NCBI GenBank assembly: GCA_027924645.1
Contig: BSBN01001362.1
Coordinates: 930,001-994,000, forward strand
Length of the DNA: 64,000 nucleotides
DNA from: Cunninghamia lanceolata
Lineage: Eukaryota > Streptophyta > Pinopsida > Cupressales > Cupressaceae
Reading direction: 5' to 3'
This document shows, piece after piece, positions 8,956 to 20,636 of this stretch. The translations under genes were made by a program, and so were the position numbers. The notes under the pieces were generated by a model. The model was not told the DNA's origin. It ran no database searches and was given only the letters and a program-made list of their open reading frames with translations. Numbering within the stretch: position 1 is the stretch's first letter; each line of letters starts with the position of its first letter.

Positions 8956-10619
8956 AACATGAATAAGGAATAACCCTAAAGCCACTTAACTTATACCAAT
9001 TAGATATTATTGTCCTTAATAGTCAATTTTTGGAGGACAATTCTATATATGCATTGAAGGGCTATTTTCTAAAGTAGAGGAAATATTATAGATACTTGCA
9101 AGTCTAATTGCATTCTATGTAAAAAATATTTTATGAACAAATGTTGAGTTAGATTTGAACTTGCAGAAGGACAAAGTACGCTAGGTTGAGTGGTTGAGTC
9201 TCACTCGCAACTATCAACCATTATCATGTTCACGATGCAATCCTTTCCATTATCTTCAAAGTGTTCCAAGATATAACACTAATGGTGATTGTATGATTAT
9301 CATCTCATAGATACATGGGTTCTTATAGTCTCATTGATAACGGGTTCTTATAGAATCATTGATAATTGTTCAGTCAAATGTTGTTTGGATGATAAATAGA
9401 ATGCGATTTGTTCAACTATGATTTATCAAATAGATTGTAATAATTTCCATTATGATTATTGAAATTAGGTTTTCACATTTATTCAAAGATTTTATCTCAT
9501 CTATTTGTGTCTTTGCTGATTTTTGTTCTTTCAAATCTGTCTTGTTATTCAATTAGTTGACACATTTTATAGTGTTAAATTAATTTTCTAATTTTAATTA
9601 TTAGTTCAATTTTAATTTAACTTTAGATGAACTTTCTAATCTAGTTCTTCCATGTTATAATTTATCTCATTGACTTTATTTGATTCTAACTTTGATTTGA
9701 TTCTTGATTAATTTTCTTCTAGTTTTTTTATAGTTTTAGTTAGTTTTATTTTAATAGATAAATGTGCATTTTTTAAACGTAAAAAATTTCTTATGCTTAA
9801 TATTTCATTATTATTTTGTGAATATGCTTCAGTCATGAAACATTTCATTTTAATAACTTTATTAAATTTGAATTAGATTGTTGCGTGAAAGAGATTGTTT
9901 AATTAATAAGAGTATAAAGATGTACAAGGGAATGCAGTTAACTCATTATTGTGGTTCCAACATAACACAAATCACAATGTAGATTTTTCTAGACTTAGCA
10001 AACTTTGATCTAGATAAGTTATTCTTAATACATTATGTTCAGGTGAACAAGTCTTCTAAAATTATCTTTTGTGCTAAAAGTTAAGTTCTCTTTTGCACAA
10101 TTATGATTAAATTGGTAAGATTCCAATTTGACTTTCATGGTGTATGAAAGGTTTGGGAACTTGTGCACTCTTGATTTTTACTTGTTTATTTTATGTTTTT
10201 AATTCCAAGGACACCTATAATGATGTGCAATATTATATTGGTTCAAGTCTTCCCCATCATGTATAAATGACTTGGATATGTATATATACAAGTACTAACC
10301 ACATTACTTATTATCTTGTTTGATCATATTGATATACAATGTATTTTGTATGATCTTATCTCCATTCTCTCTTGTGTTTGCATTTGTTTACAGTTGTCTC
10401 TTTATTCCTTTAAAGTAGTTTCCACTTAGTATTAGGATAGACATGATAATATCTTCAAAATTATTTTAAGTCTACTAGGGTTTAATGCTAAGCCTACATG
10501 TATCTTCTATTCATCACCTTTCAAACTACTCTTTTTGTTGAGCATGATTCAATATAGCTCCTTACATTTTTTGTGGGTGTTTTTATATTTCTCACTTCAA
10601 GCAAGTGAACAACCTTTCA
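8956..10619. other. Unassigned AT-rich DNA
   Basis: No gene or element ends recognised. A 25-bp near-identical tandem pair (GGGTTCTTATAG..TCATTGATAA) is at 9317-9366. Confidence 0.6.
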
Positions 10620-11690
10620 ATGGATTCAACCTCCAACATTGCAACAATTGTTGTCAGTGTTGTTGGTTTGAAAGTGTAGGATAATGACTCCCCCAAAGTA
10701 TCCTTGGAAGTTTGTTTCAAAAGTCTTTCATGAGGTATGTTGTTTGAATCCCCAACTAATATTCTTTTGTCTATTTTAGAATTTGATAATGCTTGTATAT
10801 GGCTTGAAAAATTTACTTTAGTTGGTTATTTTGTTTCTGAGGATTACCTCTGAAAGCATGCTTAAAGAATGGGTTAACAAGGCTTGGGTACCTCATGGAA
10901 ATTTCCTTGATGTTCAAAACTTCACTAAGGGGTTTTTCCTTTTTAGATTTGCAGATCCTAGTCATGCATAATCTATCCTTAAGCATGGCTCTTGGTACAT
11001 GCATAGCTCATTATTACTCTTTACACCCTAGACTTGAGATTTTGTCATCTCTAAGGAGAGAGCCTTGTGGGTCTCTATTTGGGTTGAGGTCCCCAATTTT
11101 CCTTTGAAATTTAGAATTTTTTGGAGTGTATTGTGGCCTCTTTAGCCCTATCATTTGTGTTGATCTAGATAAATTTTTCTTCCCACCCATAGAAACACAT
11201 TTGAATTGAGATTGATTTTTCCAAAGATTTGAAGGAGTTGGTTGTCATTCAAATCAGCCAAATGTGACATACCCAAAGGGTGATATATCTCAATTTTCCC
11301 AACACTTGTTGCAAGTGTTAATGCTCTAAACACAAGATTAAGGATTGTCCCCTTACTATCTCTAGAGCCAAACTTGGGTAGATGCCATTAGGGGGTACTC
11401 CCCCTCCCAAAAAAGAGGAGGGTTGGTCTAGTTGGGAGTCACAAAAATAATGGGCAAAAACTCCAATTTTCCAATACTGGGCTGCTTTCAAAACCTTTGA
11501 CTACTACAACCTCAAAACCCTAGGAAAACATTCACGCAATCTAGGTAGAAGTCTCGAGGATGGAGAATATGTGTTGCATAAATGGAGAAATTTCACACTA
11601 GTTATTCAACTAGGAAGTTTCAACCTTCCTCCAAGGGCTATTTTTTACAAAATAGCTATACAACTTTGGATGAGCTTGATAGTGATGACA
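10620..11690 (+). pseudogene. LINE 1 ORF1 (RNA-binding, DUF4283-like, zinc knuckle), broken
   Basis: Starts at ATG 10620 (MDSTSNIATIV) and continues through several stops and shifts. From about 10860 it reads LKEWVNKAWVPHGNFLDVQ, then FFLFRFADPSHA, SILKHGSWYM and WVSIWVEVPNFPLKF. This is the layout of DUF4283, the plant LINE ORF1/gag-like domain. A knuckle of spacing C-x2-C-x4-H-x4-C at 11307-11348 has its Cys and His in place but an internal TAA. In intact elements ORF1 binds LINE RNA. The start is inferred from the first Met before the homologous region; the true 5' end could lie further left. Confidence 0.7.
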
Positions 11691-11699
11691 TGCCTTAGA

Positions 11700-13095
11700 A
11701 TGAATTTTCTCTCGTTAAATGTTTGAGGTCTTACAAACCTCAAAAAATATATAGTGCAAGATGTTTGACAAAGATTTGCAAACTTGGATATTCTTTGTTT
11801 GCAAGAGGTTGAAATTTTAGACATTTTACTCTATTGTTTGTCATATCATATGGCTAGCTAATCATTTCTGTCCAACAACCATGAGGTAGGTCATGATGGA
11901 GCTGTCACCTTTATCTCTCCTAAATGGTAACCACATGTAGTAGATCAAGGGTGTGATCCCACTAAAAAAGTTGTATGGGCTCTCTTGAATGTTGTTAATC
12001 ATTATTTTGGTATAGTTAATGCTTATGCTTCCAATGATGTTGCTAAATGATTCATTCTTGAGTGGTGGATTATTAACTCATTAGTTTTGGCTACATGGAT
12101 TATGTGTGGAGATTTCAACATGGTTAAGTATGTGTTTAACATGTGTGGTACCCTACCTATGCACTAGAAAATTGGTAAAAGAGGCTTGGTTTCTCATGTG
12201 CAATAAATTAGGCCTTTTTGATCCCAAGATGGGCTAGCATCATAAATAGGTTGTGTGGCATACATGGAGTAACCTTAGTTCAAATTATGAACAGATTCTT
12301 AAAAGGTTAGATAGGGCCATGATGTTAGCTCAATATTTTTTTCTCTTTTGCTAACTACTTTTCCTTGCTAGTTGAGCCCTTGTTAGACATTGTCCTTTCA
12401 GATTATTTTATCATTAAATTTTACATTGAACCATGATAGTATGCTATGCCTAAACAAAAAAACACATTTTCTCTTGAATACCTCTTTGTTGAGTCATCAA
12501 CCTAACATGACCCACATCTGATGTGTTTGGAATATGGAGCCTTATCCCTATATTCAAATGGGGTGGATTGATTGTTGGAACAATGCAATCAAACACACCT
12601 CTAGATTTTTATGGATCTATGGTGCTAGATATATAGGTTTCATCATTGGGATTATGAATCCACCACCATTGAGCTTTTGTAGGTCTTGATAAAAATTAAA
12701 ACGCATAATTTTTCTCCCTCTTTGTAACTTTGTGTTGCTAAACTATGTCAATAGAAGTAACTTGCAGTTAATCACTCAACTAGAGGGGCTCAAATTAAGG
12801 GTTGCATGCATAGGCTCAAAATTGGAAATAAAATTTCTAAGGATTTTTTCCTCTCTTTAAGAGCTCAATATTCTTTTTATGTGATCAAGTGCATCAAAGA
12901 AGGCTCTCAACACCTTGAAGAACTTCTTTCCATCAACCAATCTTTTATTTTTTACTATGAACAAGTTTTAAAGCTCAAGAGCCTTCTCTAGTGAAATCTA
13001 ATGCTCTTTAGCAATGCATTCAGGTTGTCCCTTGTACGGTTTCTCTTGTGCATAATGACTTGTATGAGTAGCTTATCATTTAAGACCTTCATGAG
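11700..13095 (+). pseudogene. LINE 1 ORF2, AP-like endonuclease and linker (broken)
   Basis: Starts MNFLSLNV at 11700 with TGA at the position where Trp stands in the usual NVWGL or NVRGL start. Endonuclease signatures follow: ILCLQEVE (the catalytic Glu), VWALLNVVNHYFGIVNAYAS, and CGDFNMV at about 12100-12126. This domain nicks target DNA to prime reverse transcription. Past 12.3 kb the linker to RT reads in fragments in several frames, including QILKRLD near the domain end and an open stretch at 12806-12991. Numerous stops make it non-functional. Confidence 0.75.
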
Positions 13096-13262
13096 GTGAC
13101 ACTCTTCATGGCTAATGATAAAGCCACTAGATGTGATGGGCTTCCTTGCAAATTTTATAAATCTCTTTGGGATATGGTTGGTAATGATCTATATAGAGTT
13201 TATTTGGAATCTTATCATTCAAAATCCTTACAAAATAATATCACCAAAGGAAATATTAAATT
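13096..13262 (+). pseudogene. LINE 1 reverse transcriptase, first part (cut by Copia 2)
   Basis: Reads MANDKATRCDGLPCKFYK then YHSKSLQNNITKGNIKF, the N-terminal fingers of a plant L1 RT (RVT_1) with the usual NDKxPGxDG motif altered to NDKATRCDG. The frame is cut at 13263 where the Copia LTR (TGTTAG) begins, and resumes at 22654 with CIPK or, across the restored join, FIPK. Confidence 0.85.
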
Positions 13263-16262
13263 TGTTAGATGCACAAGGATACTGAGAGTGGGGGTGAATC
13301 AGTATCTAAACAATCTTTAACTTTAACAACTTCAACTTATCCGGAGCAGATTAAAACTTAAGCATCACAATATTAACATGAACATGAAAGATTAACACAA
13401 TCCACATCAACACATAACACTAGATATACATGGAAAACCCTAGAATGGAAAAACCACGATGAGGATTAACTCACAATATATGAAGCTCAAATAATAAATT
13501 TGTTTTAGGGGCTTTAACCCAAGGAAGTTGCTACTCCCTAAGTAACTTTGGTTTAGGGTTATACCCAAGGAAGCTTCTACTTCCTAAGTAAATTTGCTTT
13601 AGGGTCACTCCCAAGGAAGCTTCTACTCCCTGAAAAGACTACAAAAGATTATAGTATAACAATCTTTTCTTAATGTCTGAAAACTATCATTGAAGCTCAC
13701 CCCTTGATGATTGTACTTTTGCCTCCACACACTTTCTTCTAAAGATTTGATCAATTAGGCACACTCTATACTTGATCACTATCTCAATAAGTCTTCAAGA
13801 TGAATCTGGACATCATCAACAATTTTTGCTCTTTCTCCTTCAATCGCACATCAATAATGCATTTATCCTTTTATCTGCTTGCGAATCATTTCATTAACTT
13901 GCAATCATACCTCCCTAACTCAATTTGATTCACTACTTATACATGATATTACATTGCTTGTTGGCCAAATACAACATGAACAATACATTTACAAGTCGGC
14001 CATACAATACACAATATGAAATGTGTAGAAGATAGGTCTAATTAGGACAACACATTACACCAACAGAAGACTCAAGCCTTGTGGACCACAATACTTGCTT
14101 AAAACTAGGTCCAAAACATCCTCCACAACTTCAGACAATAAGGAATTATCTCCACACACTCCGCTCATTTGAAAATAGAGGACAAATTTAAAGAAAACTC
14201 ATGGAAACGTGAAGAATAATGACCACATCAACTTGGAAACCTTGTGCAGTACTGAAAACAAGAAAGCTCTTTGTGAAAATTTTCCAGATGAGTTCACATG
14301 ACTCATAAAACACTCCCATACACACCTTTGCCACCACACATCAAATAATTGTGCCGTACTGCTTCAAATATTTACTTTGCAAATACTTTGTTATCTGGAA
14401 CACACTCCATCAAGCTGTTAATTGAAAAATTGAGCTGCAGAGCACCAAGAGGCTTGAAACAGAAAAGAAGTATGCAATGTACATCCAAGAACATGTTCAC
14501 AAAACCGTAAGGTCAATCATTCACTTTCAAAGGAATACAGAGCATTCTAGTGGTTCTTCAACACCGCACCATTCTGCTAGAGCACTTACTAGTGTTCTAT
14601 CATACATAACTTTCACAGAGAGGAAAATATGATTTGAATCTTTGGAAATAATACCTTTACTATCTCCTTGACACAACTTCAGAACCACATAGCCACATCT
14701 ACAATTGCAGAGGAATGCAGAGCATTCCATCACCCTGCTAGGAACTCTTTTACAAAACCAACTCTATCGTCAAGCTGTCAGCAGAAAAATATCCTTCTTG
14801 TGATCAAAACATCATAAAATTTGGAACATACATAAAATAACATAGGGGTGCTGCCACAATAATGGGGTTACACTTTCTAGGACATCTTGATTTTTGCTGA
14901 AATCACATATTTTTAGAAAATATAATGATTTAAGCCTTGAAAGGTTCCATTTAAAGGATTTTAATTGAAGAGGGTTTGATCAAAGCCCCTTAGATTCAAA
15001 CCCCCTTGGATAGAACCTTGCTAGTTTTAAACCATACCTATAATGGAGTCTCCTCTACACCTATCAAAATGCTAATAGAAAACCACTTTTGATTTACCTT
15101 TTGGGGGATCAAATGAATTCATTTAAAATTTATGTTTTGTAAGTATGTATTCCTTAATATAAGCTTCCCAAAAAGTATAATTTTAAATATATTTAATTTG
15201 ATTATTATATTTATTTTTTTATTTCTTGTAAATGTAGGTTTTTAATCAAACATCAAGTTCTTTGTTCTACACACATGGAAAATTAGTAAATTAGTGAAAA
15301 AAATTCTAAAAAATATCTATGCCCTAGGTATTGATGTCCTTGTTTCATAAAAAAAAATTGAATTTCGACACATACAGAAAAAATTATGTTTTACGGAATA
15401 TGCCTATGTCTAAATTATAATTGGTTTGACTTCAAAACTTAATTAAAAAAAATATTTAACAAAACATTATAAAACTAAATGCATGCCCTATATATCAGTG
15501 TTACCAATCTAAATTCAAAAGAATCATAATTTTATCCTTTGTAGAAAAAAAGTTATGTGCTACAGAATACACATCACTTTAAAAAAATGTTGTTTACTAT
15601 TAAAAACTAGTTATCAAAGGAGACAAAAAAATTACAATTTAACTCCAAATTTTTTTTTTTTTTAAATTTAGAATCTACAAAAAAAAATCTCACAAATCAC
15701 TAGTTCGCATCATCTTCAAATTCCTAACGGTTTAGCGGCTATAGGTGTCAGAAAGTGAAGATTTAGTTCAAAATGTTGATTTCAATGTCAAGTTTGGCCA
15801 AAAAGTGTAACCCATTATTGTGGGATGACCCATAGTGTGAAGCTATGTTCCAAACCATAGAAGCTCAATAGCAAAATGATGGAAATGCAGAGCAATCTTC
15901 TGGACAGTCTTTAAAGAGCAGACATTCTGAAACAAGGACTGTCATGTTCTTCCGGAGGCCAAGTCTTCTCTGCATCACCATATACAACTCAAGATCAGTA
16001 GGATGGATCATACCACATGCTTCAAGTCAATCAAGAACACATCCTTAACATCACCAACACAACTGATTCTCTTAGTGCTTCTAATTCATATTGATCAAGC
16101 TTCAAACACAACTCTGCTTTGATTAGAAATGTAACTTTTAGGCTCAAACTCAATTTTACTTTTAGACTCAACCTCAACTCTTCTTAGATCAGGAATGTAG
16201 CTTTTGTGACCTCCAAACAATGTATGCTATGTTGACATCAATGACAACACATATGGCCAACA
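13263..16262 (-). repeat. 3' LTR of Copia 2, enlarged by a DNA transposon
   Basis: Matches the 2,017-bp LTR at 20637-22653 end to end except for a 986-bp insertion at 14845-15830. Without that insertion and its duplicated bases it is about 2.01 kb. On the minus strand it starts TGTTGGCCATATG and ends TCTAACA. Shared landmarks include GAAGCTTCTACT repeats and AGAGCATTCCA. Confidence 0.92.
14845..15830. mobile_element. Non-autonomous DNA transposon with terminal inverted repeats
   Basis: Present in one LTR of Copia 2 and absent from the other, so the empty site is known: the empty copy reads AACATAGTGTG, and here CATA occurs on both sides (14841-14844 and 15831-15834). The left end GGGGTGCTGCCACAATAATG continues GGGTTACACTTT; the right end, reverse-complemented, reads GGTCATCCCACAATAATGGG then TTACACTTT. 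The inverted repeats share the core CCACAATAATGGG and TTACACTTT over about 33 bases. No transposase is encoded in 986 bp. The target duplication is 3-4 bp (ATA or CATA, depending on where the end base is placed). The superfamily is undetermined. Confidence 0.8.
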
Positions 16263-16532
16263 ATCTCCCCTTTTGTCATTGATGGCAACATATGCTCCCC
16301 TTTAGACTCCCCCCCCTTTGATAAAGATACGGTGGACAAAGGGATCCAATACCTGCTTATTCTCCCCCTTTTATCAACAATCATGAATTTGCAAACTTTT
16401 CTGCAAACTTTTTCTTGCAATCTCCCCTATCATCAGTCACTACTACCCGCTCCCCCTGAGAGGTAGCCATCATCAGTCTAGGATAAAAATACGACATTAA
16501 CTCCCCATGGATAGATGCACCATTATGCATAT
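16263..16532 (-). other. Copia 2 polypurine tract and 3' untranslated region
   Basis: On the minus strand AAAAGGGGAGA (16264-16274) directly precedes the 3' LTR and would prime plus-strand synthesis. It is preceded by GTTGCCATCAATGAC, the phrase seen at the same place in Copia 1 and Copia 5. Further purine runs occur toward the pol end (for example near 16361-16371). Confidence 0.8.
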
Positions 16533-18081
16533 TTAGCAAGAAGGAGGGGCAATTACCCCTAACCTCTGCCAGAGATCCTCAAAGATGTCTTTTGCAAGGG
16601 CCTTTGTAAAGATATCTGCAATTTGATCCTTTGTTGGGACATATTCCAACTTCACTTCTTTGTCTGCAACCTTCTCTCTCAAAAAGTGATACTTGATTGC
16701 TATGTGCTTAGTTTGAGAATGCATCATTGGATTCTTGGAAGTATTGATAGCACTTGTATTATCACACAAAATCGAAATAGGCTCATCATACAATACCTTG
16801 ATATCCTTCAGAGTTTGCTTCATCCATAACACCTGTGTGCAATAGGAGGTTGCTGCAACATATTTTGCCTCTGTAGTGGATAAGGACACTGAATCTTGCT
16901 TCTTGCTTTGCCATGAAACCAATCTGCTTCCTAGAAAGAAAGTACCACCACTTGTACTTCTTCTATCATCAACACAACCAGCCCAGTTAGCATCAATGTA
17001 TGCACTCAAATCAAATTCATTACCTTTTGGATACCATAGACCATAGTCCAGAGTTCCTTTCAAGTATCTGAATATCCTTTTCAATGCCTTCTCATGTGTT
17101 TGCCTAGGATTGGCTTGATATCTAGCAACCACACATACCACGTGCATAATGTTAGGTCTAGATGCATTCAAATACAAAAATGCTCAAATCATAGACCTAT
17201 AATTAGTCTGATTCACCTCTGGAGACTCATCATCTTTGCTTAAGTGGCATCTAGTGACCATGGGAGTACTCACTGGTTTTGATTCCTCCATACCCAACTT
17301 CTTCAACACTTCTTTGACATACTTAGCTTGAGAAATAAAGATACCACCATCTAGCTGGGAAATTTGAATTCCAAGGAAGAAGACATTTCACCAATCATGG
17401 ACATCTCAAACTCTTTTTGCATCTCCTCTACAAACTTCCTACACATATCATCATTTCCACCAAAAATGATATCATAACATAAACTGCAACTATCAAGATC
17501 ATGTGTCCTTCCTTTATGTAAAGGTTGCTATCTGTAGTGCCTTTCTTGAAGCTCTGTTGAAGTAAGTACTTGTCTAATCTTGCATACCATGCCCTAGGTG
17601 CCTGCTTGAGCCCATACAAAGCCTTCTTGAGTCTGCATACCATGTCTGGATCTTTTGATATCTAAAAATGATCTGGTTGCTCAATGTAAACCTCCTCCTC
17701 TATGTCACCATTCATAAATGCTAACTTGACATCCATCTAATACACCTTGAAGTTCTTGTGAGCAGCAAGAGCAAGGAACATTATGAGTGCTTCCATCCTA
17801 GCTACTAGAGCAAAAGATTCCTCAAAATCAATGCCTTCTACTTGAGTGTATCCTTTGCATACTAATCTTGCTTTGTTCCTCAAAACATCACCTTCTTCAT
17901 TTAGCTTGTTTCGAAACACCCACTTTGTTCCTATAACATTCTTATTGGTTGGTCTGGGAACCAATTCCCATATCTGATTCTTTTTAATCTGATCCAGTTC
18001 TTCTTCCATTGCTTTTATCCATCCATCATCTTTGCTGGCTTCAATAAAGGTCTTAGGTTCCACTTTTGATAATAAACACAA
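16533..18081 (-). pseudogene. Copia 2 pol, reverse transcriptase and RNase H (broken)
   Basis: RT begins about 18081 with [20 protein letters not shown], then [15 protein letters not shown] and FKVY followed by a stop where Gln is expected, then MDVKLAFMNGD. The catalytic YVDD is destroyed: near 17470 a two-base loss turns it into YVMISF. A frame change follows, and RNase H at 16533-17177 reads DDRRSTSGGTFFLGSRLVSW, SLSTTEAKYVAATS and IADIFTKAL. Sequence between (17178-17427) still aligns to RT/RNase H linker in other frames. This copy cannot make active enzyme. Confidence 0.9.
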
Positions 18082-18315
18082 GTTTGCTTGCTCATGTGTC
18101 TTGGCAAATTCATTTTTATCTCCAATGATCTATTCTGTTGAGTGGTTCTTCTGAACATACTTTGTTGGAGTCTTAGGTATCTGTTTAGGTTCCTGTTCCT
18201 TTTCTTCTTTCACTTCTACTTCTTCATCTTCAATGCGAGGAAATATATTAGATTTGGTGTCTCCTAAATCCTGTGTGAACTAAGACAAGTCTTCATCAAC
18301 TTTGACATTTGTGCT

Positions 18316-19526
18316 TTAAATCATCTTTCCCAACCTTTTATTGTAGCTTCTATAGGCCTTGCTTCTGGTTGAGTAACCAAGAAAGATTCCTTCATCACAT
18401 CTTGAATCAAAATTTCCTAGGTCTTCTTCATCTCTTCTGATATAACATTTGTTACCAAAGATCATGAAGTATCTGATAGAGGGAGGTCTTCCATACCACA
18501 ACTCATAAGGGGTCTTAGAGCTATTGACCCTTAACTGCACACTGTTAGTTAGATACACAACAATGTGAATTTCTTCCTTCCTGTATACATCAGGCAAATT
18601 TGCATCTTTCAACATTGCCCTAGACATTTCTTGCACATTCCTATTCTTCCTTTCCACTACCCCATTTTGTTGAGGGGTTCTAGGAGTAGACAAGTGCCTC
18701 CTAATACCATGATCTTCATAAAACTTTTCAAATTCATTAGAAGTAAACTCATCTCCTCTATCTGACCTTAAACATTTGATCTTAGTATCCATTTCATTTT
18801 CAACCAAGGCTTTGAAAACTTAAAATTATCAAGAGCATCAGATTTTTCTCTTAACAAAGTAACCCAAGTCATTCTAGAATAATCATCAATGAGCAACATA
18901 AAATACCTTTCACTATGTTGACTTTTTACTCTTGTAGGTCCACATAGGTCTGTGTGAATTAGCTCCAATGGCTTTGAAGAAGAGTACTCCTTGCTTTTAA
19001 AGCTTGTCTTTGTTTGCTTTCCCATCTAACATTCCTTTCATGTAGTGTTTATAGGCTTGATTATCTTAGACATGTCTCTCACTACATGGGTAGAGCTTAT
19101 TCTTACCATGTTATCAAAGTTGTTGTGTCCCATTCTTTTGTGCCACAACCAACACTCATTGGATTGAGTCAATAGACATGTTCTTCCATTTGCTTCTTTC
19201 AAGTGATAAATATCACCACATGTCTTGATACCTTCTGCAACAAGCTTTCCAGATCATGCCTTTCTGATTTCACAACCATTAGCATGAAAAGTAAGATTGT
19301 AACCTTTTTTGCACATCTAATTGACACCGAGAAGATTGTGCTATAACCCTTTGACATAGAGAACATCCTCAGTCCTGTTCTTTCCATCAATAGATATGAC
19401 ACAATTTCCACAAATATGAGCTGATTCATCTCCTCCAAACTTAACAGTTCCACCATCCCACTTCTTAAGGCTGATGAATTTCTCTTTGTCACCAATCATA
19501 TGATTTGAACAACCACTATCAATGAC
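18316..19526 (-). pseudogene. Copia 2 pol, protease and integrase (broken)
   Basis: The protease active site VIDSGCSNHM is readable at about 19497-19526. The GAG-pre-integrase domain follows with CWLWHKRMGHNN near 19120-19160 (zinc-binding His residues), then the integrase core: LIHTDLCGP and LLIDDYSRMTW, LRSDRGDEF, and TPQQNGVVERKNR with the catalytic Glu. These give the D-D-E layout of Copia integrase, which inserts the DNA copy. At least three frame changes (near 19200, 19025 and 18800) and internal stops separate the pieces. Between 18316 and 18081 a poorly conserved Glu/Lys-rich linker joins to RT. Confidence 0.88.
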
Positions 19527-20578
19527 CTAAGCTTTGGTTTCTTCTTTTGCATGGAAGGCAGTCCATACAACCATTGATTTTTCATTGTTTTGAACTATTT
19601 GCAAGGTATCAACTTTTCCATGTTTTCCAATCCCATTCTTTTGGTCACCAACACTCATGGCCAAGAACAGTGTTTCATCGTTTGAATCATCATGATCCTC
19701 ATCTTTTGAAGAACAACTATATTTTATGGAAAACAAACTCCTTTTGAACTTACTATTTCTGTTACTTCTCCTAATTTTTGTAAAGAGGACATTTTGAAGC
19801 AAAGGGACCAACCTTTCCACAATTGAAACATTTGAAGGGTAACTACCTTTGTATTTGCCATAGCCTTTCTTTAGAGTTCTTACACAATTTGCTTCAACAT
19901 CATCAGGGCTTTCATCTTCATTAGCAGTCCCATCCTTTATCTTTTTACTGACTTTGAAAGCAACTTCTTTCTTTGGAACATCATTGTGAAACTCTCTCAT
20001 TTCAAAAGTAGTAAGGGTCCCAAACATTTGGTCTAAAGAGTATGTATCCAAGTCTTCAGTCTCCTCAATAGAAAATACTTTGGAACTGTAAGATTTGGGA
20101 AGAGATCTTAGAACCTTTTTCACAACCTCATCTTCTTTTATTTCTCCACCAAGACCTTTGACACCATTGACTACTTCATTCACCTGGAGCATTTAACCAG
20201 CAATATTTTCATCCTCTGACATATTTATTCAAATATGTTCTTGAGTATTTACATCTTGGCTTGCTTAAATTTCTTAGCTCCTTCATAAATAGTTTCAAGT
20301 TTATTCCAAACTTCTTGAGCTGAGCTACAACCTATCACCTTTGAAAGTTCTGAATCAGATAATCCACTCATGATGGCAAACTTCTCTGTGGCATTGTTCT
20401 CATACTTCTTGACTTCATCTACATTTGTAGGAATATTGGTAGAAATAATGTAACCTTTCTTGATAGAATCCCAAACTCCATAGCCTAGTGAATTGATGTA
20501 GCCTTCCATCCTTATATTCCAAAAATCATAATTTGTTCCATCGAACCTAGGAATATTACTAGATCCTCCCGATGCCAT
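19527..20578 (-). pseudogene. Copia 2 gag (UBN2-type), frameshifted
   Basis: Start chosen at the ATG whose complement is at 20576-20578 (MASGGSSNIPRFDG), about 45 bases after the PBS; two more codons upstream are open but lead from the PBS. The first 110 residues (DGTNYDFWNIRMEGYI, AQEVWNKLETIYEGAKK) are the UBN2-type gag of plant Copia elements. After a stop and frame change near 20200 it resumes with VNEVVNGVKGLGG and VLRSLPKSY. The zinc knuckle near 19790-19830 is present only in a shifted frame, and there the usual GH reads GP. Gag forms the element's particle. Confidence 0.88.
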
Positions 20579-20621
20579 CCTGAACATTCCTCAAGCGGTT
20601 AATCTTACTTTAGAGGAACTT

Positions 20622-20634
20622 GGCTTTGATACCA
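20622..20634 (-). promoter_or_regulatory. Primer-binding site of Copia 2
   Basis: On the minus strand TGGTATCAAAGCC lies two bases after the LTR end; it matches the initiator-tRNA-Met site except for one base (A for G). Confidence 0.9.
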
Positions 20635-20636
20635 AT

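Noticed and set aside
14527..14733. 68-codon minus-strand frame with several Cys residues
   Set aside because: Inside the Copia 2 LTR and not preserved as a frame in the partner LTR.
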